Assembly: GCA_022559845.1 (NCBI GenBank)
Contig: CM040126.1
Coordinates: 50,462,458-50,526,457 of the forward strand
DNA: 64,000 nt
Origin: Amorphophallus konjac
Taxonomy: Eukaryota; Streptophyta; Magnoliopsida; Alismatales; Araceae
Direction of reading: 5' to 3'
Shown one piece after another: positions 11,077 through 21,851 of this stretch (position 1 is the stretch's first letter; every line of letters starts with the position of its first letter). Made by a program: the position numbers and the translations under genes. The notes below the pieces were generated by a model, which saw nothing but the letters and a program-made list of their open reading frames with translations, ran no database searches and was not told the DNA's origin.

Positions 11077-12213
11077 ATGGCGCCAAAGAGGCAAGCTTCT
11101 CGCAGCCGTGGCGAGTCGAGTGCGGCCCCAGCACGACGTGGTCGGGCGGGCATCCAAGGCAGAGGACCGGCGCCGCCACCCAAAGTTTTGGATAGAAAAG
11201 TCCTCCGGCCGCGGTCGGTATCTCTTGTAAACTTACATCGTCATCTTCCGGGACTCGTTGATATGTTATGCAGTCAGGCGAATCTAGAATATTTCATGTC
11301 TGCACATCGACGTATATATCCCAACTTGGTACATCAATTTTATGGCAATTTTCTCATGTCCGGGGAGCACCCAACTACAATGGTTCATGGCCATCGGTTA
11401 ATTCTCACTACAGAATTTTTGGGAGCAGCACTTAATCTCCCGACTGAAGGTTTTATGCTTGGAGATATTGAAATTCCTGAAGATGCAGTTTTTCAAATGA
11501 TGAAAGGTGAAGAAAGGGGTAACCGTTCTGTGGCAGGACTGAATGCAAATCATTTTCCGCCCATGCAACATATTTTACACAGAATGATTACCACAATTCT
11601 ACTTCCACGGGGCGGTGGTCATGACAAGGTCACTGAAATTCACATGTTTCTTTTCTACTGCATCTTAAGTGGTATTCCTGTGAATTTCCCGGCCATGATT
11701 TTATTTCATATGAGCAATAGCATGAAGCACAGGAACCGCACCCTTCCATATGCTGCTGCACTCACTGCTGTGTTTACACATTTGGGTATTGATCTCTCCA
11801 CCGAAATCTCACATACTATACGAGAGGCTGACATCTTCACTATTCATTCCATTTGCCATAATATGGGATATGAGCTGCTTGATGGCCACTTAGTTCGCAC
11901 TCTGAAAAGTACAGAACAAGCGATCCGTTCTGAGGATGAATCTGATGACTATGCACAGGCCCCACCTGCCGAAGATATGCCTTCCGAGGCGGTTCAGCTA
12001 CTCATGGATCGGTTGGATTCGATAGATGACCGGTTAGACAGTTATGGGGAGACTTTGGAGGGCATGCAACAACAACTTGCGGATCTGAAACTTAGTCATC
12101 AAGAGCACACCCAGTCTGTTCAAGACACATTTGATAATCAAACCCACTTGCTTGAAGAAATCTTGGGCTATATGAGGCGTCCGCACAACTCCCCGTCGTC
12201 CGATGAAGATTAG
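11077..12213 (+). CDS. Sire-1 env-like ORF (378 aa)
   Basis: Many Sireviruses carry an extra ORF here, called env-like from its position; its function is unknown. The start is basic and low-complexity (MAPKRQASRSRGES, to about residue 55). The middle (YPNLVHQFYGNFLMSGEH, LTTEFLGAALNLPTEG) resembles the putative plant transposon protein domain seen in many plant transposon ORFs. A hydrophobic stretch FLFYCILSGIPVNFPAMILF lies near residues 190-210. The last 80 residues form a coiled coil (MDRLDSIDDRLDSYGETLEG). There is no signal peptide, so a true envelope role is doubtful. The frame is intact, and the start is chosen because it follows a splice acceptor directly. Confidence 0.75.
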   Translation: MAPKRQASRSRGESSAAPARRGRAGIQGRGPAPPPKVLDRKVLRPRSVSLVNLHRHLPGLVDMLCSQANLEYFMSAHRRIYPNLVHQFYGNFLMSGEHPTTMVHGHRLILTTEFLGAALNLPTEGFMLGDIEIPEDAVFQMMKGEERGNRSVAGLNANHFPPMQHILHRMITTILLPRGGGHDKVTEIHMFLFYCILSGIPVNFPAMILFHMSNSMKHRNRTLPYAAALTAVFTHLGIDLSTEISHTIREADIFTIHSICHNMGYELLDGHLVRTLKSTEQAIRSEDESDDYAQAPPAEDMPSEAVQLLMDRLDSIDDRLDSYGETLEGMQQQLADLKLSHQEHTQSVQDTFDNQTHLLEEILGYMRRPHNSPSSDED

Positions 12214-12675
12214 ATGACATTGCTCTTGGATCTTGGCCTTTATCTGCTCCTTATTTCCCCCCCTCCTTTTTGATGTTGCCAAAGGGGGAGAAACAGACTA
12301 TATTTCGGCTAACTTATATGTATGTGTGATGAATGCTTGCATGCATGTGTGCTCATTTTCAGTTGCCTTTAGTTTGCATTTTAGAGTCATGTTTGTCATA
12401 TCATCTTGTGTGAGTTTCAAGTTCCTTTATGTCTCATTGTTATTGCATTTGAACTCTTCCTAATTCCTCTTGTTGTCGGCACACCTTGTGATAATGCCAC
12501 TCAATCTCACATGTTTTGTTAAGTTGCCTTTGATATCGGTTCAGCATGGTGAATTCAGTTCAATATTTGTGGTTGATATGGTTCTGAATTATGTGGTTTC
12601 ATTCATTCTTGAATGGTGGTTTACATTGATCAAAAATGCAATTTTAAATTTTGTCATCATCAAAAAGGGGGAGAT
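12214..12675 (+). other. Sire-1 3' untranslated region with two polypurine tracts
   Basis: AAAGGGGGAG at 12281 and AAAAAGGGGGAGAT at 12662-12675 are polypurine tracts. The second touches the LTR start TGTTGA. Duplicated tracts upstream of the 3' LTR are a known Sirevirus feature. No gene is seen. Confidence 0.85.
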
Positions 12676-14407
12676 TGTTGAACCCCCCCTCCTCATGTAA
12701 AATGCCTTATGGTTTTGATGTTGACCAAATTCTTTTTGAACTGAAAATGAGTCCTTCTAACGTCTTGCATCCCAACTCCGTCACATGAGGTTTTGGCGTG
12801 TTATGAAGGCTCAATGCAATCGTCTTGAGGGTAAGCAAGTAAATTTGACAGTTTGGATGAAAGAATTAACTGCGAGATATTTTGACGGGCCAATCTTCAA
12901 GGACAAGAATTTCAATGCTCTGGGACGTTTGGTGAGATCAACTTCAACCTTGATTTTCAATTTTGTGTTTGAAGTCCTTTAAGATCATCTCTCATTTGAA
13001 TTATGTCTAAGTATGAAATGGTTTAAGCTCAATTGATTGACATACTTTAAAAAACCATTTTTGTAGCTCATAAACTTGTTCTTGAACACCTCTCATGGTT
13101 TGCATGTTTATTGTAGACGTTCTGGATCTTGACTCGGTCATTTGGATCGCGTTCTCGGCATATTTCGTGTTCTGGCTGAAAGGGACGACCCCAAGGGTCG
13201 ACCCCTATCCAAGGGTCGACCCCAGGGGTCGCCCCCTGTGGTCTTTAATTTTTGGCCCGCTGGTTGTTGGTTCTGGACCTGAGAGGGTCGACCCCAAGGG
13301 TCGACCCCTCAGGCTGTGGGTCGACCCCAAGGGTCGACCCCTTCAGTAAAATTTCTTAAACAGCAGCTGTTCCTGAGAGGGTCGACCCCTGGGGTCGACC
13401 CATGCTTTCTGGGCTGAAAAACCACCCTCGAGGGTCGACCCCAAGGGTCGACCCCTTCTTTTCCGGGCCGAGCCGTATTTGTTGACCCTTGGTATTTCGA
13501 CCTCATGGGTCAATTGTTTTAGGTTGGGGGCCCGTGCTTTGCTCCACTTTTTGCGGATCTGGTCCCTTGACCATTCCCATAACTCTCTTAGCATATATAT
13601 TGTCGCTGGGTTGATGAAAACCCTAAGGGGAAAATCGTATGTTGAACTGTAAGCTTTCTTTCTAACCCCTTGTGTTTGCAGGTTGAAGTCGCCACCTCCT
13701 GACCTGGTTCCAGCTTGAAGAGCGCGTGAAAGTGAAGAGAAGGAGAAGGAGAACTACTTCCATACAAGCCACAGCTGCTGGATGCGATCCAAAATCAACC
13801 TAAAGCTTCATTCAAGCCAAGATCGTCACCGTTCTGCACAAAGTGTTCGATTAAATTCGTGGAAGTGATAGGGGGAGCTCCAACCAGGATAATTCAACCT
13901 CTTTTCACTCTTCTCACTTTGAATACCTTGAGTTTAACTTCATCATATGTTTGTAATCAGTAAATCCGAGATTTGTGTGTGTGTGTTCGTGCTCGACAAC
14001 ACGAACGTGTGTGTGTGTGTATTTGTGCTTGCTGTTCTACACAGCGTGTGTGTGTGGTTGCTGTTGTAAACAGCGGGTGTGCGTGTTTCACTGTCTAGTG
14101 GAAGTTAATCCTCTGTGTGAGGGGTGGACGTAGGGGACACGGTGTGTACCCGAACCACCTAAAAATTCCGTGTGCACCTTGTGGTTTGATTTTCTCCTAT
14201 ATATCGTTTGGGCTTCTCGGTGAGGAGAGAATTCTATTGCTTGTTAATAAATCACCCCATCATCACGCATTCACGTGTGTTTTTATGTTCGTGCTAGATT
14301 TAAGTTTGTTGTTTATCTTGCCTTGGTTCCGTGTAGCTCGTTTTTAGTTTTTATTGGGCCATCAATTCACCCCTCCCCTCTTGATTGCCACCCTTCGTGA
14401 CTCAACA
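12676..14407 (+). repeat. Sire-1 3' LTR (1732 bp)
   Basis: Starts TGTTGA and ends TCAACA, a 6-bp terminal inverted repeat. It contains the palindrome array at 13182-13455, a candidate TATA at 13593 (CATATATATTG) and a second at 14197. The last 662 bp are identical to the 5' remnant. The next bases (14408 on) are Tekay LTR. Confidence 0.92.
13182..13455 (+). repeat. GGGTCGACCC palindrome array in Sire-1 U3
   Basis: Ten exact copies of GGGTCGACCC with two degenerate ones lie in about 275 bp, largely as tandem pairs joined by CAA. The array sits about 140-410 bp upstream of the first candidate TATA box at 13593. The truncated 5' LTR has none. Confidence 0.9.
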
Positions 14408-14945
14408 GACATGATAAAATACTTGCTTGAATATCTTGATATCATTTGATATAAGTTCTTGAAAGTTCATGACTAGTTCTCCTTGTTACCTTATCGTTAT
14501 ATTCTCTTTCTATCTTGTCGTTTTATGCGAGCATGCATAGCTATAGTGCATTCATGAAAGATGTAATTACTTAAACCCCTTTGCTAGTTCCTGAGATATA
14601 ATTTCCTACTGAGCGTTCGCTCACTCCGTGTTGTCCCTTACTTTTCAGGTAAGTCCGACGATGAGGAAAGTCAATCGGATGGGGAGAATCAAGAGTGAAA
14701 GAGCTAGAGCTTTTCCAAGTGTCATCTAGTCTTTTATATATTTCTTGAGTCCAATGTGTATTTTTCTTTTTGAATAGAGTATTGGGTTTGTAATAGACTA
14801 TTTATTATGAAGAAACAAATGGATTGGGTTATCTTTACTTTTGCGCATCTCTGTCTTTGTGTTGAATACACTTCTACTCTGATTGACATGATTGATATAA
14901 ACTCGTCACGCATCTCCGGGTATCTTCCGCTCTCGGGGCGTGACA

Positions 14946-16313
14946 TCCATAAACCCGTGTCTTGTGGACATGGGTGCGTCCATAAATGTGATCTCCATGG
15001 ACACCCTTCAGTTGTGTGGGGTCAACGAGGAACAAATACGACCTTCCTCGATCACGGTCATGGCTTATGACAATAGCAAAAGGCCGCCACAGGGGATGAT
15101 TATTCTGAAGGCAGAACTATGCCCCATGTCAATTCCCACGGAATTCCATGTCCTCGACCTGGACCCCACATTCAAGGCTATACTGGGTCGCCCTTACATC
15201 GAAGCCATGGACGCTGTGCCTTCCACCAACCATCAGTGCCTGAAGTTTCCTTACAATGGGAGGATTATTAAAGTGGTCAGTACACCTATCCTTCACACAG
15301 TGGATGCTATCAACACCTCTCTGCCCTCTGTGTGGCCATCTCATCGGCCCATATTGTCATTGCTGGACGTTCGTGATCTATCTCACGTTCCACTAGCACC
15401 AAAGGAGCCGGTCAGGACAACCGCAACATCATGTCTCCCTTTTCACTCCAAAGGTTGGGAGATTATGAGGAACATCGGCTATCAACAGGGTAAAGGTCTG
15501 GGTGCACAATTACAGGGTATGCTCAAACCGCCAAAGGAAATTAGGCCGAACCGTAGGTTTGGCCTAGACTTCAAAGGGCCGTTCAAGGCGGATTGGAAGC
15601 CCCTCACATGGACTCTATCAAATCACTTCAACAGAGGGCCCGTTGTTCAGATGGGAGATTACCCACGAGAAGCATATGGGAGATCACATGCTGCATATTT
15701 GGCTGAAAAATGTCCGAGGATCACCAAAAGAGGCAAGATCAAAGATCCGGAATGCGAGTGGGACAAATGGTTCGACATACGGGACATTTCCGTTGCACTG
15801 GAAAGGATGTTCTCATTTCCGCAGCTTGAAGGACCGCCATTGATCTCTGGAATACCAGAGAATATTACCACTCTTGCCAAGGTTCCAAACTATCCTCGTC
15901 CTCGCCAGAAGGACCCTGTCATCGACGGATCTTCGTCCGTCCTCAACATTGCCGTCCACGGCTCATTAGCTGCCATCTTCTCCATCTACTTGTCTCAGCC
16001 TTTGCTGATATCTTCTTCCAGACAATTGTCTGATGATCTTCCCAGATCCCCTTCTCTGCTTACATATCTACGCGGGCTTCTCAACCCGCGCCAGGTCTTC
16101 AACCATGATCTGCTCTATGAGCCTCACAATCCTCTAGCCATAACCACTTTTCTCTCTCCTCCAATCTCTTTTCACTGCTTTGTCATTAAAAATAAAAACG
16201 AAAAAAAAACATCAATTTTCAAACTCCCCAACAACACATCTTCGTTGAGGAAACCTTCTACATCTCCCACGGGTGCGTCCCGCCCTGCGGACCACCCGTC
16301 CAAGGTCCGATGA
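14946..16313 (+). pseudogene. Tat-1 protease and G-patch region
   Basis: Coding starts at the Tekay junction. The retropepsin-like site is LVDMGASINVIS, where the usual residue after the catalytic Asp (Asn, Ser or Thr) is Met. ILGRPYIEAM is the conserved second protease motif. Near residue 175 the stretch GYQQGKGLGAQLQGML is a G-patch-like motif, known from Tat/Ogre elements and thought to bind nucleic acid. After about residue 320 the sequence becomes Ser/Leu-rich and unlike known domains. The frame ends at a TGA overlapping the ATG of the next frame (ATGA at 16310). In Ogre elements this junction is removed as an intron, which I could not confirm here. Confidence 0.75.
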
Positions 16314-19300
16314 GCGACCTTTTCTACCCCTCCTCTGAGGGGTCTTCTCCTATACATTCTACACCATCCCCTTCGTCTTCGTCTTCTTCTGTAAATATTG
16401 TCAGTCAATCTAGGAATGATGGGCCAAGGGTAGTACCTAGGAAGAAATCCAAGGGTAGGCAGATCCCTCGTCGATTCCTTCTGGATTTAGCCGCTAGGTG
16501 TCAGGCCCTTCTTGCCATCCCCCAGTTGTTAGAAAATCCCATCCAGGTACCAGAAATAGAATATGAGGGCGACTGTGCATTTGATGAAGGGTATGGAGTC
16601 TACGAGATCACGGATGAAGAATGCCCCACTGAAGATGAGTGTGAAGAATATGAGGATGCGGCGGGCGCATACGCTAGTGGAATGAGGAGATTCGACGAGC
16701 CGTCAACCGCCGTAGAAGAATCCACCAAAGAAGTCAACTTGGGAACTGAGGAAGACCCTAGGATCATCCTCATAAGTGACAACCTACCACCCTCTGAAGA
16801 AGAGACATTAATTGAGGTCCTCAAGGAATATAAGGACACGTTTGCATGGAGCTACGAGGATATGCCGGGGCTAGATTCAACCTTGGTCGAACACCGTTTA
16901 ACCCTAAAACTAGGGTCCATCTCGGTAAAATAAAGGTTAAGGCGTTTCCACCCTCAAATGGCTTTGAAAATGAAAGAAGAGGTTGATAAGCTCCACAAAG
17001 CCAGGTTCATTAGAGTCGTTCTTTATCCTCAATGGGTGGCGAACATTGTCCCGGTCATGAAGAAAGATGGGAAAGTCAGGATTTGCATCGACTTCCGGGA
17101 CCTTAACCGCGCGTGTCCAAAGGATGATTTTCCCTTGCCTCACATTGATGTGTTGATTGGTAACACGGCAGGCTACGAAACCCTCTCATTCATGGATGGA
17201 TTTTCAGGATACAATCAAATTCGTTTGGCAGAAGAGGATCAGGAAAAGACGTCATTCACTACCCCTTGGGGAACATATTGTTACGTGGTCATGCCGTTTG
17301 GGTTAAAGAATGCTGGAGCTACTTACCAAAGAGCTATGATGGCCATATTTCATGACATGATGCACATATATCTGGAAGTGTATGTGGATGACTTGTTGGT
17401 GAAATAAAGGACCAGGATGGAACATCCAGAAATTTTGGCTAAGGTCTTGCAGAGGTCAAGGGAGTTCCAATTGAGAATGAACCCAAAAAAGTGTGTGTTT
17501 GGTGTATCATCGGGTAAATTGCTGGGGTTCATTGTGAGTAAAAGAGGGATCGAGATAGATCCCTACAAAGCCAAGGCTATCAGGGATATGCCGCCTCCCA
17601 AGAATTTGAGGGAATTTCGAGGTTTAATCGGGAGGTTGCAGTTTATTCGTCGGTTTGTGTCCCAACATTCACAAAGGTGTAGACCTCTCTACGAGTTGAC
17701 CAAGTCAGGAGTAGAATTCCACTGGAATTCTAAATGTCAGAAAGCTTTTGAAGGGTTGAAGGAATATCTGGCTAGTCCACCCGTTCTCATTCCACCTAAA
17801 CCAGAAAAACCTCTGATCCTTTACGTCTCAGTCTTGGATGACTCCGTGGGAGCCGTCCTCGCACAAGCTGATGAAGAAGGCAAGGAACGGGCAACCTATT
17901 ACTTGTCCAAACTTCTCAATCCCTGTGAGCAGAAGTACACCGTCATGGAGAAAACCTGTGCTGCCCTCGTTTGGGTAGTCCAGAAATTGAAGCACTACTT
18001 CTTGGCTCTTGAGGTCCATTTGATTACTCGAATGAATCCTATCAAATTCCTTCTGGAGAAATCCGTCCTTACGGATAGGCTAGCACGCTGGCAAAGTTTT
18101 CTCTCTCAGTTCGACATCACCTACATCCAGCAAAAGGTGATTAAAGGCTATGCCATAGCCGAGCATCTCGCTCACTATCCTCTTCCCAAGTTTGATCCTG
18201 TCCAATCAGAGTTTCCAGATGAGGAACTAATGTCCGTCAACCAATCAGAGGAGCCAATGTGGATGCTATATTTTGATGGAGCTCTGAATTCTCAAGGGAG
18301 AGGAATCGGCATCGCCCTCCTGTCACCTGAAGGCCTCACATTCCCATTGGCATACCAACTCAAATTTCCAGTCACCAATAATATAGCCGAATATGAAGCC
18401 CTTCTAGATGGCCTAGAACTCGCCCATTCTTTTCGTATCACTGAGTTGCGAGTCGTGGGTGATAGTCAACTCATCCTTCGCCAGGTGCTCACTAAATATC
18501 GCACTCGCGATCCCAAACTCAAGCCATACCAAGAACTCACTGCTGCCTTTGCCAAACTGTTCACAAAACTGATCTTTGTTCATGTCCCTCGTCATCAGAA
18601 TATTCTCGCCGATGCCCTCGCCTCGTTGGCATCATCCATAAGGTTCCCTATAGGAAGATGGTTTAAGTCCATTTCCATCTACAAACTTCACGCCCCTGCA
18701 ATCGATGATGCTTCCTACGTAAATATCAAAGATAGGATAGCAAGAAAGATCCTGTAGGAAGATATCATTGAGAAGAGGGAGATCATGTTGGCAGAGGCCG
18801 AAGAAGAACTGGCTGATGAAGAGAAACCATGGTTCTATGAAATCGTCAAATACTGCCAAGATCAGTCTTATCCTGAAGGGGCCACCACAGAGGATAAGAA
18901 ACCCATAAGAAGGGTGTCTCATAAATACACATTGGTTGGAGGTCTACTCTATAGGAGGAGCCTTACTGGTATTCTGTTAAGATGTCTTGGTGACGATGAG
19001 GTTTGGAAATGTGTAGAGGAGACGCACTCGGGTGTGTGCGGTGGCCACGTAAATAGTCAGATGCTCGCCAAAAAGATCATTTGGCAAGGCTTTTACTGGC
19101 CCACTATGGAAGATGATTGTGCTGTCTATGTCCGTAGGTGTGTCAAGTGTCAACTTCACGCCGATAAAATCCATTCACCATCTTCCTCACTTCACATAAT
19201 ATCCTCCCCGTGGCCTTTCTCCATGTGGGCATTCGACATCATTGGTCCCCTAGGTGATCCCATTTCCCTCACCAAGCAGAAATCTTTCATCCTTACTGCG

Positions 19301-20089
19301 ACGGAATACTTCACCAAATGGGCCGAAGCCGAAGCTTACGCGGAAATCAAGGCGTCAACAGTCTGCAAGTTCATCATGAAGAACATCCTCACCAGATTCG
19401 GCGTCCCAAGCACGATCGTCACCGACAATGGGCCACAGTTCATTTCTCAGGACCTACAGGACCTCTGCAAAAGGTACGCAATTACATTGCATCATTCATC
19501 GCCTTATTACCCACAAGGTAACGGCCAAGCGGAGGCCACCAATAAAACATTGCTCAAAATCATCAAAAAAACCTGCGAGTCTAGTAAGTTTTCAGACTGG
19601 CCAGAAAAGCTTATCGAAGCTCTATGGGCCTATCGCACTTCAATCCGTACCCCCACCGGGCAGACTCCATTTGCCCTTACTTATGGTATGGAAGCGGTAG
19701 TCCCGTACGAGACTCTGATCCCTTCTCTCAGGGTATAATTGGACGAGGAATTTCTTCTCGACGATCGTCGTAATTCACTCCTCGCCCAGTTGGAACTCTT
19801 GGATGAGAAGCGACTGGCCGCTGCCGAACACCCGCGTGTGTATCAAAATAGACTCGCTCGCTTTTACCAAAAGAAAGTCGTTGAGAGAAAATTCAAAGTC
19901 GGTGAGATGGTCGTAAAAAGAATTTTTGTCAAACCTGGAGGGCCGCGTTCTAAGCTCCAACCTAATTGGGAAGGACCATTTGTAATTTAAGCCGTGTACC
20001 CTGGCAACGCCTACAAGCTAATCAACGCCGAAGGGACCGAGTTATCCCACCCTTGGAATGGGCTTTATCTTAAGAAATACTACCCTTAG
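16310..20089 (+). pseudogene. pol: Tat-1 pol: RT, RNase H, second RNase H, integrase (five in-frame stops)
   Basis: One reading frame runs the whole length, broken only by stops at 16931 (TAA), 17405 (TAA), 18755 (TAG), 19736 (TAA) and 19988 (TAA). RT shows RICIDFRDLNRACPKDDFPL, FMDGFSGYNQI, MPFGLKNAGATYQRAM and YVDDLLVK. RNase H follows, then a second, archaeal-type RNase H starting MLYFDGALNSQGRGIGI, with NIAEYEALLDGLELA and ILADALASLASS. Integrase has a zinc finger (CVKCQLHADKIH), WAFDIIGPLGD, IVTDNGPQFIS and YPQGNGQAEATNKTLL, ending LKKYYP. Two stops sit where relatives usually have Gln, consistent with C-to-T change. There is no frameshift in 3.8 kb. Confidence 0.9.
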
Positions 20090-21851
20090 CACAAAACAAA
20101 AAAATGATGAAAAGATAAAAACATCAAAAATAAAGAAATATTGAAAACCACTAAAAATATGGAAAATTCAAAATGCCGATGCTTGGCAATCACCATGTAG
20201 TTAAGTCCCTGCATCTAACCTTCAAGTTAGGATAGGGCCCATTAAGACTTGGTAGGCACCGAGTCTTGATTTGCCAGAACCGTGGAGATCCTTGTCCGGC
20301 CACGTCGGCCTATGCTCGCTCGAAGGAAGCTAACATGTGCTCACTTATGTATTTTATTCAAAAAAGTCGGTAGCATCACCTATGGTGGGGCCCCACCCAG
20401 AAGATCTCCGGAAGCTGTAATCTTTATTCTTTTCTCTTCGACCAAATGAGACAGTCGGCGCCCTTAAAACGCTGAGCATGAGAAACCGAAACTCAAACCC
20501 CAAAGGCAAGAGTAGGATCCATTTCCTCAAGCATCGATCAGAGCACGAGAAGAGGGCAGTGTCCCCGCAGGCATACAAAAAGGGAGCCCACAAACGTCAA
20601 ACGACTATATCTCCCTCACAATAAGAAATACAAAATCAAAATCAAGAGAAAAGCCTGGTCGTGACCGTGCCTGTTGCGATAAACGGAACCCCTCAAAGCA
20701 AAAGTCTGAATCCACAAAAGGGGCCGTGGAATGTAAATACTCGAGATTTGGTCCGAAGTTGTCCGAAAGGAAAGAGTTAATGGGCCTTTATTCGCTCGCC
20801 GGGTTAACGGTTTTGCCGATCCTCTCAGGAGGTTTATCCCCCACGCTCTTCCTTCTTCCTCTAAAGATGAAGGTTCGATGGAGTTTCTGAAGGGTGAAAA
20901 CTGCCCAGGGTCTGCGACCTTATTTTAATATACACATATGGTTGCCTACTTTGAAAAGCGAAAGCTATCGCTGCGAAGGAGTCTCCGTGTTTCTGGCTGG
21001 TCAAGACTCCTGTTTACCGCCTTGATGTCTTCTTGTTTAACCTCGGGCTTAGGCCAATGCAAGCGCGTCACCTATGGGTGCGACGGCGTCTGATTCCGGG
21101 TCAGCGTCGCGCGGTTGGTCGTTAGGGTTCCAGGGTGTTCCATCATATACCATCTAGAGTTGTGAGGAAACAGACCCGGGTCGGGCAAATCATTTACCTC
21201 GAACACCTTTTGGGTGAATCCCTGTGGTCGGAAGCGACTGGGAGCCTAAGCATGGCATGATGGTATTGTCATCAGGGTAAGTCTTAGCCGGCGGGATCAT
21301 CATTCGAGGGGTCTAGAGGCCCAAATCAACCTAGATGTGCACTTAGGATACCTGGGAGGTTAGTAAGAAACCCCTGTCTCACGTAGGTTAGGTGCCATTT
21401 GGGTGCTTGCCAGGCGTTAGCAAGAAAAAAATTGAAATGATAAAAGCAACAAAAAAATGGAAAAGAGAAAATGTACATATTTGCAAACAAAAAAATCTTT
21501 TTATGATAAAACAAAAAAAATACCAAATATAAAAAGAAAATAAATCAATTTTGCATGATTGCATTTGCGTGCAGCATCTCACTTTTAATACCGCTTGCAT
21601 TCGTGTGCTTGCCTGTCACATTTATCATCACCACATCTTTCACTTGCCTCCGTTGATAAAGGCTTGGCCCCTTGACCAGTTATCAAGAACAGTCACAGTG
21701 ACCATTTGCTTATTGAGCAAGGGGCCAAGTCAGAACAGAAATTCTGATTTGTTTGTTTCAGTGATGTGTGCAGGGATTCAGGCAACAGAAGCAAAGGTGA
21801 AAACTAAACAAACAGAACCTTGTATTTTATTCCAAAAATAAAAAAATTACA
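20090..21851 (+). other. Tat-1 3' noncoding spacer
   Basis: I see no gene. It begins with an A-rich run (20095-20170), followed by unique sequence resembling the conserved 3' spacer of Tat elements, and an A-rich tract near 21425-21545. On the opposite strand, AATAAAAT near 21830 is a likely poly(A) signal for antisense gene D. Confidence 0.6.

Larger units (their letters stand above)
4840..14407 (+). mobile_element. Sire-1: Sirevirus-type Ty1/copia retrotransposon
   Basis: The order is LTR remnant, tRNA-Met primer site, gag with long coiled coil and two zinc knuckles, protease, integrase, RT, RNase H (copia order), env-like ORF, polypurine tracts, 3' LTR. Gag length, the env-like ORF and the AAAAAGGGGGAGATTG tract ending in TGTTGA are Sirevirus hallmarks. 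The 5' LTR lacks its first ~1070 bp, so no target duplication can be recognised. On the right the element ends TCAACA against Tekay LTR sequence. Confidence 0.9.
1..14945 (+). mobile_element. Tekay-type chromovirus (Ty3 LTR retrotransposon), 3' part
   Basis: The window opens inside the reverse transcriptase of a Ty3 element. RT end, RNase H, integrase, chromodomain, polypurine tract and 3' LTR follow in the order known for Ty3 chromoviruses, and the C-terminal chromodomain points to the Tekay/Del lineage. The LTR begins TGTAGCAACC at 2371 and ends GGGGCGTGACA at 14945, where protease coding sequence of another element (Tat-1) starts at once. I infer that Tekay inserted into Tat-1. The LTR is split by Sire-1 (4840-14407). 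The 5' half lies outside the window, so its target duplication cannot be tested. Confidence 0.85.
2371..14945 (+). repeat. Tekay 3' LTR, split by Sire-1
   Basis: The LTR occupies 2371-4839 and 14408-14945, about 3.0 kb once Sire-1 is removed, starting TG and ending CA. U3 holds the hairpin array and a TATA box at 2869. The segment 3880-4839 is unique LTR sequence with no gene. The left junction with Sire-1 is ragged because the Sire-1 5' LTR has lost its beginning there, so some Tekay LTR sequence may be missing as well. Confidence 0.8.

Noticed and set aside
20170..20300. Possible Tat-1 3' LTR start soon after pol
   Set aside because: No polypurine tract beside a TG start; the sequence looks like 3' spacer, and a proper border exists at 32734/32735.
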